Shown here piece by piece: positions 9,982-19,314 of a DNA stretch of 64,000 nucleotides. A model generated the notes under the pieces. It had not been told where the DNA came from. It ran no database searches and worked only from the letters and a program-made list of their open reading frames with translations. The position numbers and the translations under genes were made by a program. The DNA lies in assembly GCF_002975175.1 (NCBI RefSeq), contig NZ_PCNZ01000009.1:1-64000 (forward strand). Direction: 5' to 3'. Numbering within the stretch: position 1 is the stretch's first letter; each line of letters starts with the position of its first letter. Origin of the DNA: Bacillus sp. MYb209. Its GTDB lineage: Bacteria; Bacillota; Bacilli; Bacillales; Bacillaceae_G.

Positions 9982-10377
9982 TTAAAAAATTACGCCTGCA
10001 TGTAAAATAACATTCGCATAAGGCGTTGCTTCTCCTGTACGAATAATCGCCTTCGCTCTCTTTGTATGCTCTTTAAATTCCTTATGAGACACATATTCAA
10101 ATGCTGGCTCTATTAATCGCATCTCAACTTCTTTATTTACCTCTGCATTATTCATAATAACTTCTTCTGCTAACGTCACTTTTTCAATTGCCATATCATC
10201 AGCAACAACTTGTAATACGTCTAAAAAACTAGGTTTTCCGATTTCAACTGCTAAATCAATTCGTTTTACTCCATCAGGAATAGGTAACCCGCAATCAGCA
10301 ATTACAATCGTATCTGTATGTCCAAGTGAAGCAAGGACTGCCGCGATTTCGCTATTTAATACACCGTGCTTTTTCAT
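9982..10377 (-). CDS. rbsD: D-ribose pyranase
   Basis: A 131-residue RbsD/FucU-family protein that interconverts beta-pyranose and beta-furanose forms of ribose, giving ribokinase its substrate. H20 in [15 protein letters not shown] is the expected catalytic histidine and the C-terminus keeps the family residues TPYANVIL. Its ATG overlaps the rbsK stop by 4 bp (ATGA), a sign of translational coupling. Confidence 0.92.
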   Translation of the reverse strand: MKKHGVLNSEIAAVLASLGHTDTIVIADCGLPIPDGVKRIDLAVEIGKPSFLDVLQVVADDMAIEKVTLAEEVIMNNAEVNKEVEMRLIEPAFEYVSHKEFKEHTKRAKAIIRTGEATPYANVILHAGVIF

Positions 10378-11270
10378 CCAGCAATCACCTGCACTTCACG
10401 TACTCTATCTCTCGTTGGCATACCGCCCTGTGCCCCAAGCTTTGTTACAGAAAGACCACCAGCAATATTCGCAAAACGAATAGCCTTTTGAAGTGTTTCT
10501 CCTTCAGAAAGCGCAACTGCTAGCGCGCCGTTAAATGTATCACCAGCTCCAGTCGTATCTACTACATCTACAGCAATACTTGGAACTTGAACAACTTCCG
10601 TTCCGTTATGGAAACGAACACCATTAGACCCTTCTGTCATCAGTAGTTTGTTTGGATACTTAGCCAGTAACTCTTCAATTGGTGATGTAAAATCATCTAA
10701 TACAATGCGACATTCATGTTCATTCGGCGTAATATAAGTCGCTTTTTCTAAAATATCTTCTGATAAAAATTGTGCTGGAGCCGGATTCAACATAACTGGA
10801 ATTTTATGCTCCTCACAAATAGCCAGAACGTATTTTACTGTTTCAAGCGGAATCTCTAGTTGAAGAACAACCATATCAGCTTTTACAAGAAGGTCTTTTG
10901 AACGATCTACAATCGACTCACTTACAAGAGCATTTGCTCCTTGTACGACAACAATACTATTATCCTCTTCTGCTAAAACGATATGAGCGATTCCTGTCGT
11001 TCTATCTGTAACCGGTACCACATAGTCGATAAAAACGCGTTCGTTCTCTAAATTTTTTCTAACTACTGTTCCGTAATCATCATTTCCTACTGCACCAACC
11101 ATCGCTACATTTGCTCCTAATCTAGCTGCAGCGACTGCCTGGTTGGCCCCTTTTCCTCCTGGGATCGTATGAAACGCTTCACCAATTACCGTTTCTCCTG
11201 CTTTCGGCCGTATTTTTGAAACAGCCACTAAGTCCATTGAAATACTACCCACTACTGCAATATTTGGCAT
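10374..11270 (-). CDS. rbsK: Ribokinase
   Basis: A 298-residue PfkB-family kinase that makes ribose-5-phosphate with ATP. N-terminal PGGKGANQA is at about 37-45 and the C-terminal [12 protein letters not shown] at 238-249 provides the anion hole and catalytic base D244. The start at 11270 was chosen because AAGGAG lies 9 nt upstream of this ATG, while the ATG three codons earlier abuts it. It follows rbsR by 13 bp. Confidence 0.92.
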   Translation of the reverse strand: MPNIAVVGSISMDLVAVSKIRPKAGETVIGEAFHTIPGGKGANQAVAAARLGANVAMVGAVGNDDYGTVVRKNLENERVFIDYVVPVTDRTTGIAHIVLAEEDNSIVVVQGANALVSESIVDRSKDLLVKADMVVLQLEIPLETVKYVLAICEEHKIPVMLNPAPAQFLSEDILEKATYITPNEHECRIVLDDFTSPIEELLAKYPNKLLMTEGSNGVRFHNGTEVVQVPSIAVDVVDTTGAGDTFNGALAVALSEGETLQKAIRFANIAGGLSVTKLGAQGGMPTRDRVREVQVIAG

Positions 11271-11283
11271 CTGTCTCATCTCC

Positions 11284-12255
11284 TTACTTCGTTGTATTTC
11301 GTTCTATAATTTCAATCGGTAAACGATAGTGTTTCTCCTCTAATGGATTTCCTTCCATCTGCTCTAACAACAATTCTGTTGCAACTTTCCCCATTTCATA
11401 AATTGGCTGTGCAACAGTTGTAATAGATGGATACATCATTTCTGTTAAAGAAATTCCATCGAATCCGATAATTTGTAAATCGTCTGGAATAGAAATCCCC
11501 TTTTGAAGTGCAGCCTTTACAACGCCGATTGCAATTAAATCATTCCCAGCAACAATTCCATCAATATGCGGATATTCTTCCAATAATCCCACCGCGACCT
11601 GTTCACTATTAGCTGGATCGAATGTACTCTCTGCAATCATATAAGAAAGATTATTTTGCGTAATAACGTCTACAAAACCTTCAAAACGTTCATTAGCTGT
11701 GCTCACATCACGCGGTCCACGAATATGTGCAATATGTTTACACCCTTTGTCTATTAATAACTTTGTCGCCGCCTGACTCCCTGCATAGTTATCTGCATAT
11801 ACAGTAGGAATGCGCTCATTAAACATACGGTCAATCGCAACAACTGGAATAGACAAATTCATGTAATTAACACTATTTTGTGGATTCGTTGCCACAATAA
11901 ACCCGTCCACATTATTTTGTCTAAGCACATCAATGTATTGTTTCTCTTTTTCTAAATTTTCATCAGAGTTACAAAGGACAACTGTGTAACCTTGCTTATG
12001 TGCTACATCTTCTACGGCACGTGCAACTTCTGGAAAGAATGGATTCACGATATTTGGAACAACTAAGCCAATTAAACGAGATTTTTTATTGTATAAAGAT
12101 CGTGCTACTGTACTAGGCTTATAATCTAGCATTTCAATTGCTCGCTCTACTTTTTTTAATGTATCCTCATGAACATATCCATTTTTATTTAACACTCTGG
12201 AAACGGTCGCAACAGATACCCCTGCTAATTTTGCAACGTCTTTAATCGTACTCAT
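11284..12255 (-). CDS. rbsR: Ribose operon repressor, LacI family
   Basis: A 323-residue LacI/GalR regulator. The N-terminal helix-turn-helix and hinge are TIKDVAKLAGVSVATVSRV (about 3-21), followed by a sugar-binding PBP1-like domain. As first gene of the ribose operon it most likely represses its own promoter and responds to ribose. The 14-bp site at 12276-12289 fits both a CcpA cre and a LacI-family operator, so RbsR and CcpA may both act there. Confidence 0.9.
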   Translation of the reverse strand: MSTIKDVAKLAGVSVATVSRVLNKNGYVHEDTLKKVERAIEMLDYKPSTVARSLYNKKSRLIGLVVPNIVNPFFPEVARAVEDVAHKQGYTVVLCNSDENLEKEKQYIDVLRQNNVDGFIVATNPQNSVNYMNLSIPVVAIDRMFNERIPTVYADNYAGSQAATKLLIDKGCKHIAHIRGPRDVSTANERFEGFVDVITQNNLSYMIAESTFDPANSEQVAVGLLEEYPHIDGIVAGNDLIAIGVVKAALQKGISIPDDLQIIGFDGISLTEMMYPSITTVAQPIYEMGKVATELLLEQMEGNPLEEKHYRLPIEIIERNTTK

Positions 12256-12275
12256 TCTCTTTTCTCCTCATTTCA

Positions 12276-12289
12276 TGTAACCGTTTACA
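12276..12289 (-). promoter_or_regulatory. Perfect cre / LacI-family operator at the rbs promoter
   Basis: TGTAAACGGTTACA on the minus strand matches TGWAANCGNTNWCA at every fixed position. It begins 6 bp after the -10 box, covering the start point, where CcpA or RbsR would block transcription. Confidence 0.8.
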
Positions 12290-12295
12290 GGAAAT

Positions 12296-12324
12296 AATAT
12301 AACGCATTTATAAAAATACGTCAA
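12296..12324 (-). promoter_or_regulatory. Sigma-A promoter of the rbs operon
   Basis: On the minus strand TTGACG (12319-12324), a 17-nt spacer and TATATT (12296-12301). Confidence 0.8.
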
Positions 12325-12359
12325 TCATTTCTCACTAAAAAGCTTTTAAGGCTATACTC

Positions 12360-12391
12360 AAAAAAAGCACCGCCATAAGGCGATGCTTTTT
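12360..12391 (-). terminator. Terminator of the marR-DHA2 exporter operon
   Basis: A 12-bp stem with a TTAT loop and flanking A/T runs directly after the exporter stop, with the T-run on the minus strand. Confidence 0.88.
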
Positions 12392-12393
12392 CA

Positions 12394-14007
12394 CTATGAA
12401 TATGATACAGTTTGTTCTTTCTCTTCTACAGCAGGCTCTTCTGCAGCTTTTTTACGATCAGATAGTTTAATCTTCTGTAAGAAAATCGTAAAGATTGCAC
12501 CTACTACGATAAATACTAATCCTGTTAAAAATACAGTATGAAGCGAATCCACTAAAGAACTTTTCAAAATTGGTACGATGCTGTTAGAAAATGCTTCTGG
12601 CATTTGTTTTAATGCCTCTGGACTAAAGAGCATAGAATATAAACTTTGTGGATCTGTATGAATCATATCTTTCAATTTTGTTACCATTTGTCCCGCTTCT
12701 TTTGGGAATGTATCTAATACAGGTACTAATTTATTTGTTAACGTTGTACCTGAAGTATTATTCATAATTGATCCTAAAATTGTAATACCGAATGTTCCAC
12801 CGATTTGACGGAAGAATTGGCTTGATGATGTTACAACGCCAAGATCTTTTTTCGGGAAGCTTTCTTGTAATGCTAATGTTAATATCGGCATAACAAGACC
12901 CATTCCTAAACCGATAACCATCATATAAGAAGTAGCGGTAAGCTTAGTTGTGTGCATATCCATCGTTGTTAATAACCAGAAACCACTAGCCATAATAAGC
13001 ATCCCTGTAATAATTTGTGGTTTCACACCAATTTTTAATACAAGCTGACCGCCGATAATACTCATAACGATCATTGTGATCATCATCGGTGTCATAATCG
13101 TTCCTGATTCAGCAGCACTTACGCCTACAATTCCTTGCATAAAGAATGGTACGAACATAATTGCTCCAAACATTCCAATACTCATAAAGAAACCGATCGC
13201 ATTCAGTAGTGTAAATGTGCGGTTTTTAAAGAAGTGCATCGGTAAAATTGGTTCTTCAGCCTTCGTTTCAACGATAACAAAGCTAACAATACCAATGGCA
13301 GCTAGTGCAAATAACCCGATAATTTGCCAAGAACCCCATGCATAATCTTTTCCACCAAACGTTAACGCAAGTAATAAACTTACAACACCGAGAATCATCG
13401 TGAAGATTCCAGCGATATCAATTTTAATTGGTCCTGTTTGTTTATGTGCTTTTAATCCCATTGCAATAAAGATTGTCGCTAAAATACCAACTGGTAAGTT
13501 AATATAGAATACCCATCTCCAGTTCACTGCGTCTACAATCCAACCACCAACTTGTGGCCCAATTACAGAGGCAAGACCATATAGAGCTCCAAAAATACCT
13601 TGCCATTTAGCACGTTCTTTTCCCGTGAACATATCTCCGATAATAATCATAGCCATTGGCATCATAATACCGCCACCAAGACCTTGAATACCACGGAAAA
13701 TAATTAATTCTGTCATACCGTTTGCCATACCACATAACGCTGAACCAACCATAAAGATAATTAATCCTGCTATATATACGTTACGACGCCCAAGTAAATC
13801 CGCTAATTTACCTGCAATCGGTACAACCGTTGTTGATGTTAACATGTAAGCTGTTGTTAACCATGTCATTAAACTTAATCCACCTAGTTCACCGACGATA
13901 CGCGGCATTGCTGTACCAACGATTGTTCCGTCCAATGCAGCAAATAGCATTGCGATTACTAAACCGATTAACAACAACTTTCTATTCTGATTTTCTTGTT
14001 GCTCCAT
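12394..14007 (-). CDS. DHA2 (EmrB/QacA) family drug:H+ antiporter
   Basis: A 537-residue MFS protein with about 14 hydrophobic helices. Motif A (GKLADLLGRRNVY) follows TM2 and motif C-like GPQVGGWIVDAVNWRWVFYINLPVG follows TM5, both diagnostic of DHA2 exporters. The C-terminal tail is Glu/Lys-rich. Drug or toxic-metabolite efflux is expected; the substrate is not readable. It lies 19 bp after a MarR gene on the same strand and ends at a shared terminator, so the regulator most likely controls it. Confidence 0.87.
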   Translation of the reverse strand: MEQQENQNRKLLLIGLVIAMLFAALDGTIVGTAMPRIVGELGGLSLMTWLTTAYMLTSTTVVPIAGKLADLLGRRNVYIAGLIIFMVGSALCGMANGMTELIIFRGIQGLGGGIMMPMAMIIIGDMFTGKERAKWQGIFGALYGLASVIGPQVGGWIVDAVNWRWVFYINLPVGILATIFIAMGLKAHKQTGPIKIDIAGIFTMILGVVSLLLALTFGGKDYAWGSWQIIGLFALAAIGIVSFVIVETKAEEPILPMHFFKNRTFTLLNAIGFFMSIGMFGAIMFVPFFMQGIVGVSAAESGTIMTPMMITMIVMSIIGGQLVLKIGVKPQIITGMLIMASGFWLLTTMDMHTTKLTATSYMMVIGLGMGLVMPILTLALQESFPKKDLGVVTSSSQFFRQIGGTFGITILGSIMNNTSGTTLTNKLVPVLDTFPKEAGQMVTKLKDMIHTDPQSLYSMLFSPEALKQMPEAFSNSIVPILKSSLVDSLHTVFLTGLVFIVVGAIFTIFLQKIKLSDRKKAAEEPAVEEKEQTVSYS

Positions 14008-14026
14008 GTAATCTCCTCAATTCCTC

Positions 14027-14485
14027 TTAGTTTTTCTCTTTTTTCTCTGGTGTCCCGCAAATAATTGTTTCTAGCTTTTCAAAGAGGCGTAACAAATCTT
14101 CCCTCTCTTGTAATTCTAAGTGTGAGAAGTATTTTGCAATATGCTCATTACGAGCCGCCATCGCCTCTTCTACTGTAGCTTTCCCCTTTTTAGTTAGCTC
14201 AATGACAACAACGCGGCGGTCATTATCGTCGTGATAGCGCTCTACTAACCCATGATCAATTAAACGATCAATCATTACTGTAATCGCGCTCGGTTTCACG
14301 TACATTTTCTCCGCCAATTGTGTCGCTCTTGAAGCTCCGTAATGATCTAAAATCTTTAAAATATAAAACTGCGGTGGTGTAAGTCCTGATGCTTGCATTT
14401 GTTCTAATAGCTCTGTTTGCATTTTCTTTCCTATAGCGAATGTAAGAGCTTGAATCTTATCAATATGAGTCATATCATTTGGCAT
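14027..14485 (-). CDS. MarR-family transcriptional regulator
   Basis: A 152-residue winged-helix regulator. The MarR core is visible: SGLTPPQFYILKIL, recognition-helix region ATQLAEKMYVKPSAITVMIDRL and wing DDNDRRVVVIELTKKG. No conserved redox cysteine of the OhrR type is present. The start at 14485 has AGAGGTGG 5 nt upstream; a GTG three codons earlier overlaps it. First gene of an operon with a DHA2 exporter, it is probably an autorepressor released by the exporter's substrate. Confidence 0.88.
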   Translation of the reverse strand: MPNDMTHIDKIQALTFAIGKKMQTELLEQMQASGLTPPQFYILKILDHYGASRATQLAEKMYVKPSAITVMIDRLIDHGLVERYHDDNDRRVVVIELTKKGKATVEEAMAARNEHIAKYFSHLELQEREDLLRLFEKLETIICGTPEKKEKN

Positions 14486-14512
14486 GTTATCCACCTCTTA
14501 TTTAAGCAATAA

Positions 14513-14535
14513 AATATTTAACGTATTTAAATATT
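14513..14535. promoter_or_regulatory. Inverted repeat operator at the marR promoter
   Basis: AATATTTA and TAAATATT are separated by 7 nt and overlap the -10 box and start region of the marR promoter. This is the expected place and size for MarR autorepression. Confidence 0.6.
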
Positions 14536-14559
14536 AATCCCACAAACAAACTACGTCAA
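14531..14559 (-). promoter_or_regulatory. Sigma-A promoter of marR-exporter operon
   Basis: Minus strand TTGACG (14554-14559), 17-nt spacer, TAATAT (14531-14536). Confidence 0.8.
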
Positions 14560-14571
14560 CAACTTTCTTTA

Positions 14572-14585
14572 TAAAAACGTTTACA
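14572..14585. promoter_or_regulatory. cre-like site overlapping the glpT -35 box
   Basis: TAAAAACGTTTACA differs from the cre consensus at one fixed base and covers the -35 hexamer, which would allow CcpA repression of glpT. Confidence 0.5.
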
Positions 14586-14608
14586 TTTCTGTCACAAAGT
14601 TGTATAAT
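14580..14608 (+). promoter_or_regulatory. Sigma-A promoter of glpT
   Basis: TTTACA (14580-14585), 17-nt spacer, TATAAT (14603-14608), giving a leader of about 140 nt. Confidence 0.8.
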
Positions 14609-14651
14609 TTTCGTCGAATTTAATATTGACAGTCACGGAGAATCGGAGTAT

Positions 14652-14704
14652 AAGGCTATGAATCATAAAAAAGGGAACTTTTTTATATTTCATAGCCTTT
14701 TTGT
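14652..14704 (+). terminator. Leader terminator upstream of glpT, likely GlpP antitermination target
   Basis: An 11-bp stem (14652-14662 with 14689-14699) is followed by a T-run between promoter and gene. In B. subtilis glp genes, GlpP bound to glycerol-3-phosphate allows readthrough of such leaders; the same is inferred here. Confidence 0.65.
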
Positions 14705-14756
14705 ATTCTCTCTGTCTTAAAACGCTTCGAATTAATTAGGGGAGGATTTTCATTTT

Positions 14757-16106
14757 ATGTTTTTCACACAATTATTTAAACCTGCGCCCCACGCAGAACG
14801 CTTACCTACTGATCGTACTGATAGCGAATACCGTAAATTGCGTTTACAAGTATTCTTAGGTATCTTTATCGGTTATGCAGGTTACTACTTTGTTCGAAAA
14901 AACTTTTCACTCGCAATGCCATACTTAATCGAACAAGGCTTTAGTAAAGGAGAACTTGGGGTTATCCTTTCAGCAGTATCTATCGCTTACGGATTAAGTA
15001 AATTTCTCATGGGTATCGTATCCGATCGTTGTAATCCTCGCTACTTTTTAGCAGCTGGGCTATTTTTATCAGGTATCATTAATATTATTTTCGGCTCATT
15101 TTCTTTCATTACAACGAGCATTATACTTATGTTTGTACTTCAGTTTTTAAATGGATGGGTACAAGGTATGGGATGGCCTCCTTGTGGCCGTACGATGGTT
15201 CACTGGTTCTCCGTTAGTGAACGTGGTACAAAAATGTCTATTTGGAACGTCGCTCATAATGTCGGCGGCGCCCTTATGCCTTCTCTCGTTACATTAGGCT
15301 TATATTTCTTTGCAAATGACTGGAAAAGTATATTTTACTTCCCAGGTATTCTTTCGATTTTAGTTGGGATTTATGTATTAATTACGATGAGAGATACACC
15401 TCAATCTTGCGGATTACCTTCTATTGAAGAACATACTGGGGAATATCCATCAGATGAAAAAGTAGCGGACCGTAAACGCGAGCTTTCGGTAAAGGAAATT
15501 TTATTTACATACGTATTAAACAATAAATTTTTATGGTACATCGCTATCGCTAACGTTTTTGTTTATTTCGTTCGTTACGGTGTTGTAGACTGGGCTCCTA
15601 CTTATTTAGTAGAGGAAAAAAGCTTTACTCATAGTAGCTCACGTACAGCTTATGCTCTATATGAATGGGCTGGTATTCCAGGTACACTTCTTTGCGGATG
15701 GATGAGTGATAAACTATTTAAAGGGCGCCGCGCACCCGCTGGTATTTTATTTATGGTCGGTGTATTTATTGCTGTTCTCGTTTACTGGCTAAATCCCGCT
15801 GGTCACCCAATCATTGATAGTATCGCACTTGTTTCCATTGGATTTTTAATTTACGGACCTGTTATGTTAATCGGTCTACACGCGCTAGACTTAGCACCTA
15901 AAAAAGCTGCTGGAACTGCCGCTGGTTTAACTGGGTTTTTCGGTTACCTAGGCGGAGCTACTTTTGCTAGCGCAGCTATGGGCTTTATTGTAGATGGATT
16001 CGGATGGGACGGCGGATTCATTTTGCTCCTTGCTTCTTGTGTGCTTGCAATGTTCTTCCTTGCCCTTACTTTAAATACAGGATCTGCAAAATCAAAACAA
16101 GCTTAA
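14757..16106 (+). CDS. glpT: Glycerol-3-phosphate transporter
   Basis: A 449-residue organophosphate:phosphate antiporter (OPA group of MFS) with about 12 helices. The sequence begins with an amphipathic cytoplasmic segment, then [19 protein letters not shown] in TM1, which contains the substrate-binding arginine of Glp[19 protein letters not shown] in the second half holds the partner arginine. It imports glycerol-3-phosphate in exchange for phosphate. Control is probably double: an upstream cre-like site and a leader terminator. GGGGAGG lies 11 nt before the ATG. No glpQ follows. Confidence 0.92.
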   Translation: MFFTQLFKPAPHAERLPTDRTDSEYRKLRLQVFLGIFIGYAGYYFVRKNFSLAMPYLIEQGFSKGELGVILSAVSIAYGLSKFLMGIVSDRCNPRYFLAAGLFLSGIINIIFGSFSFITTSIILMFVLQFLNGWVQGMGWPPCGRTMVHWFSVSERGTKMSIWNVAHNVGGALMPSLVTLGLYFFANDWKSIFYFPGILSILVGIYVLITMRDTPQSCGLPSIEEHTGEYPSDEKVADRKRELSVKEILFTYVLNNKFLWYIAIANVFVYFVRYGVVDWAPTYLVEEKSFTHSSSRTAYALYEWAGIPGTLLCGWMSDKLFKGRRAPAGILFMVGVFIAVLVYWLNPAGHPIIDSIALVSIGFLIYGPVMLIGLHALDLAPKKAAGTAAGLTGFFGYLGGATFASAAMGFIVDGFGWDGGFILLLASCVLAMFFLALTLNTGSAKSKQA

Positions 16107-16125
16107 GTACTAATATTATACTTAC

Positions 16126-16172
16126 AAAAAAAAGAGAGACAGTTCTTTCCAGAACGCCTCTCTTTTTTCTAC
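16126..16172 (+). terminator. Terminator of glpT
   Basis: A stem of AAAAGAGAG with CTCTCTTTT surrounds an inner GTTCT/AGAAC hairpin and ends in a T-run. Confidence 0.85.
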
Positions 16173-16380
16173 ATATAATACTTTTTTCTTACAAATAATT
16201 CATCAATCCACTTTATTATTATTAGCGTTCTCAAAAGGGTTTTATGCCTATGTTACTGCATTTCATCTCTATATAAAAAGATTTTAGAATATTTACTCTT
16301 GTCAAACAATGTCATTTTATATTAAAATAACAACAACATACAAAACATTTAGTCTTTTCAGAAAAGATGGAGGGATAGCC

Positions 16381-17400
16381 ATGAAGAATCCACTTCTTCG
16401 TATTGAAAACTTACAGACTTCCTTTCGTATACAAGATCAGTATCATGCAGCAGTTGATGATGTGTCCTTAACTGTCCATGAAAATGAAATTGTCGCGATC
16501 GTTGGTGAGTCAGGATGCGGAAAAAGTGCACTTGCCCTTTCCATTATGCGACTGCATAATGAGGCAAATACAAAATTACAAGGGCAGCTTTATTATAGAG
16601 ATAAGGATTTACTGAGCATGTCAACCGCTGAAATAAATAAAGTACGTGGTTCAAATATCGGAATGATTTTCCAAGAACCCCTTACAGCACTTGATCCTCT
16701 TATGACAGTTGGAAAACAAATCGAGGAAAACTTAGACTACCACACAAGCCTTTCAAAAGCAGAAAAGAAAGAACGCACCTTAGAACTACTCCATCAAGTT
16801 GGTATTCCAAAACCAGAACTTACATATAAACAATACCCACACGAATTATCTGGCGGAATGAGACAAAGAATTGTTATCGCAATTGCAATTGCTTGTAACC
16901 CAGCACTCATTATTGCTGATGAGCCAACAACGGCTCTTGACGTAACCATCCAAGCACAAATTTTAGACTTACTGAAATCTATTCAAGAACAAACGAAAAT
17001 GGGCATCATTTTAATTACCCATGATTTAAGTGTTGTCGCTGAAACAGCTGATCGCATTGTCGTTATGTATGCAGGACAAATTGTAGAAACAGGAACTGTT
17101 GAAGAGATATTTAATAACCCTCTTCATCCATATACACGCTCTTTATTAAATTCTATTCCATCTGCATATGCTGAAAAAGAAAAATTACATGTAATTCAAG
17201 GAGTGGTTCCTTCGTTAGCGAAGATGCCTCGCACTGGATGCCGATTCCAGGCCCGAATCCCGTGGGTTAGACCAGACCAACATGAGGAAAATCCAGTTTT
17301 ACATGAAGTAAAACCAAACCATTGGGTACGTTGTACTTGCTATAAACACTTCAACTTCCAACATAAGAAAGGAGATGACGTAACTCATGGCACTGCTTAA
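16381..17400 (+). CDS. Oligopeptide ABC transporter ATPase, OppD type
   Basis: A 339-residue ABC ATPase with Walker A GESGCGKS at 42-49, signature LSGGMRQR near 165 and Walker B LIIADEPTTALD. The C-terminal oligopeptide/dipeptide domain is present (GCRFQARIPWV...VRCTCY), but the usual cysteines of the RCP.A..C segment are partly replaced. The start was set at 16381, where GGAGGG precedes ATG; the frame is open upstream without a ribosome site. First gene of a D-F-B-C-A peptide importer operon; it overlaps the next ATPase gene by 14 bp. Confidence 0.9.
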   Translation: MKNPLLRIENLQTSFRIQDQYHAAVDDVSLTVHENEIVAIVGESGCGKSALALSIMRLHNEANTKLQGQLYYRDKDLLSMSTAEINKVRGSNIGMIFQEPLTALDPLMTVGKQIEENLDYHTSLSKAEKKERTLELLHQVGIPKPELTYKQYPHELSGGMRQRIVIAIAIACNPALIIADEPTTALDVTIQAQILDLLKSIQEQTKMGIILITHDLSVVAETADRIVVMYAGQIVETGTVEEIFNNPLHPYTRSLLNSIPSAYAEKEKLHVIQGVVPSLAKMPRTGCRFQARIPWVRPDQHEENPVLHEVKPNHWVRCTCYKHFNFQHKKGDDVTHGTA

Positions 17401-18313
17401 AGTAGAAGATTTAAAAGTACACTTTCCAATTAAAGGCGGTTTCTTCGGACGTACATTAGATTATGTACGAGCTGTTGATGGCGTAAGCTTTGAATTACAA
17501 CCTGGTGAAACATATGGAATCGTTGGTGAATCAGGTAGCGGCAAATCAACAACGGGTAAAGCAATTATGCACTTAACGAAAGCGACAGGCGGTAGCATTC
17601 ATTTTAATAATAGAGATTTAACAAGATTAAGTCGCTCTGAGTTAAGAGAACAACGAAAAGATATTCAAATGATTTTCCAAGATCCATATTCATCGCTAAA
17701 TCCGAAGAAACGTGTTCTCGATATTATTGCCGAGCCTCTTCGGAATTTTGAGAAGCTCTCACCTGATGAAGAACGTAGAACCGTTCAAGGGTATCTTAGT
17801 ATAGTTGGATTAAACCCAGAGTCTATTTATAAATATCCACATGAGTTTTCCGGTGGACAAAGACAGCGAATTGGTATTGCACGCGCTCTTACATTAAAAC
17901 CAAAGCTTATTATCGCGGATGAGCCAGTATCTGCACTTGACGTTTCTGTACAAGCTCAAGTATTAAACTTCTTGCAAGATTTACAAGCTGAACTAGGATT
18001 AACCTATTTATTTATTAGTCATGATTTGGGCGTAATTCGTCATATGTGTGACCGTATCGGTGTTATGTACCGCGGGCGCATTGTGGAAGAAGCAACTAGT
18101 GCAGAGATTTATAATAATCCACAACATATTTATACGAAGCGATTAATATCAGCAATTCCTGATATTCGTCCTGAAAACCGAGAACAGCAACGTAAATTAC
18201 GTCAGCAAGTAAGTTCTGAGTACGAGAAATCATACGAAAATTATTTCAATGAAAACGGTCGTGCTTACGATTTAAAACCAATCTCGCCAACACACCGGGT
18301 GGCATTACCTTAA
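17387..18313 (+). CDS. Oligopeptide ABC transporter ATPase, OppF type
   Basis: A 308-residue partner ATPase with GESGSGKST near 47-55, signature FSGGQRQRIGIARAL and Walker B LIIADEPVSALD, typical of the OppF/AppF subfamily. It forms a heterodimer with the preceding ATPase to power peptide uptake. Its start overlaps the upstream gene, with AAGGAGATGACG as ribosome site inside that gene. Confidence 0.9.
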   Translation: MALLKVEDLKVHFPIKGGFFGRTLDYVRAVDGVSFELQPGETYGIVGESGSGKSTTGKAIMHLTKATGGSIHFNNRDLTRLSRSELREQRKDIQMIFQDPYSSLNPKKRVLDIIAEPLRNFEKLSPDEERRTVQGYLSIVGLNPESIYKYPHEFSGGQRQRIGIARALTLKPKLIIADEPVSALDVSVQAQVLNFLQDLQAELGLTYLFISHDLGVIRHMCDRIGVMYRGRIVEEATSAEIYNNPQHIYTKRLISAIPDIRPENREQQRKLRQQVSSEYEKSYENYFNENGRAYDLKPISPTHRVALP

Positions 18314-18327
18314 GGGAGTGATAAAAC

Positions 18328-19296
18328 ATGTGGAAGTTTATACTACGGAGATTCTTAGTGATGATTCCGCAATTATTCATATTAAGTGTACTCGTCTTTA
18401 CACTTGCTAAAGCAATGCCAGGTGATGCATTAAGTGGCGCTGAACTAGCAAACCCAAAGGCGGATCCAAAAGTGATTGAAGAACAACGTGAGAAACTAGG
18501 TTTAAATGATCCTATTCCCACTCAATATGTAAGGTGGATTTCAAATGCTATGCAAGGGGATTTCGGAATTTCTTACGCACATAAAATACAAGTAACGGAT
18601 ATTATTGGGGAACGTCTTGGCAATACAGTACTGCTAGCTCTTCTTATTCTTATTCTTACTTACTTAATTGCTATTCCACTTGGGGTTATAAGTGGACGTT
18701 GGAATGATACTTGGGCTGATCGACTCATTACACTCTATAACTTTTTAGGATTTGGTACACCACTCTTTATTTTTGGATTAGTAATGTTATTCTTATTCGG
18801 CTTTTTATATCCAATTTTCCCTACAAGTGGTAGCGTTGATCCACAAGTTGCAGCTGGATCCTTTGATTACTATGTAAGTAAATTCAATCATATGATTTTA
18901 CCCGCTTTATCTGGGGCATTAATTGGAACAGTAGGAACTGTACAATATTTACGAAGTGAAATTATTGATACGAAACATAAAGATTTTGTACGCACAGTAA
19001 AAGCAAAAGGTGTACCAGAATCTAAAGTATATTCAAGACATATTTTACGAAATTCATTTTTACCAATTGCAGCATTTTTAGGATATGAAATTACAGGTTT
19101 AGTTGGGGGCTCTATTATTCTAGAAAATATTTTCGGCTACCCAGGAATTGGACAACTATTTTTCCAATCTATCACTCAACGTGATTTCAGTGTCGTAACT
19201 GCTCTTGTATTATTTACTGGATTCGCAACGCTACTCGGGACTCTTCTTTCCGATATTATTCTAAGCATCGTTGATCCACGTATTCGTATTGATTAA
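18328..19296 (+). CDS. Oligopeptide ABC transporter permease, OppB type
   Basis: A 322-residue membrane protein of the BPD_transp_1 family. It begins with the hallmark MWKFILRRFLVMIPQLFILS and has about six helices. The EAA-like loop before the last helices (TVKAKGVPESKVYSRHILRNSFLP) contacts the ATPases. It lies 14 bp after the OppF-type gene. Confidence 0.9.
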   Translation: MWKFILRRFLVMIPQLFILSVLVFTLAKAMPGDALSGAELANPKADPKVIEEQREKLGLNDPIPTQYVRWISNAMQGDFGISYAHKIQVTDIIGERLGNTVLLALLILILTYLIAIPLGVISGRWNDTWADRLITLYNFLGFGTPLFIFGLVMLFLFGFLYPIFPTSGSVDPQVAAGSFDYYVSKFNHMILPALSGALIGTVGTVQYLRSEIIDTKHKDFVRTVKAKGVPESKVYSRHILRNSFLPIAAFLGYEITGLVGGSIILENIFGYPGIGQLFFQSITQRDFSVVTALVLFTGFATLLGTLLSDIILSIVDPRIRID

Positions 19297-19314
19297 TGGA
19301 GGTGAAGAAACGTT

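Noticed and set aside
14626-14631. TTGACA as the glpT -35 box
   Set aside because: No -10 at proper distance; the TTTACA-17-TATAAT promoter upstream is better and places this sequence in the leader.
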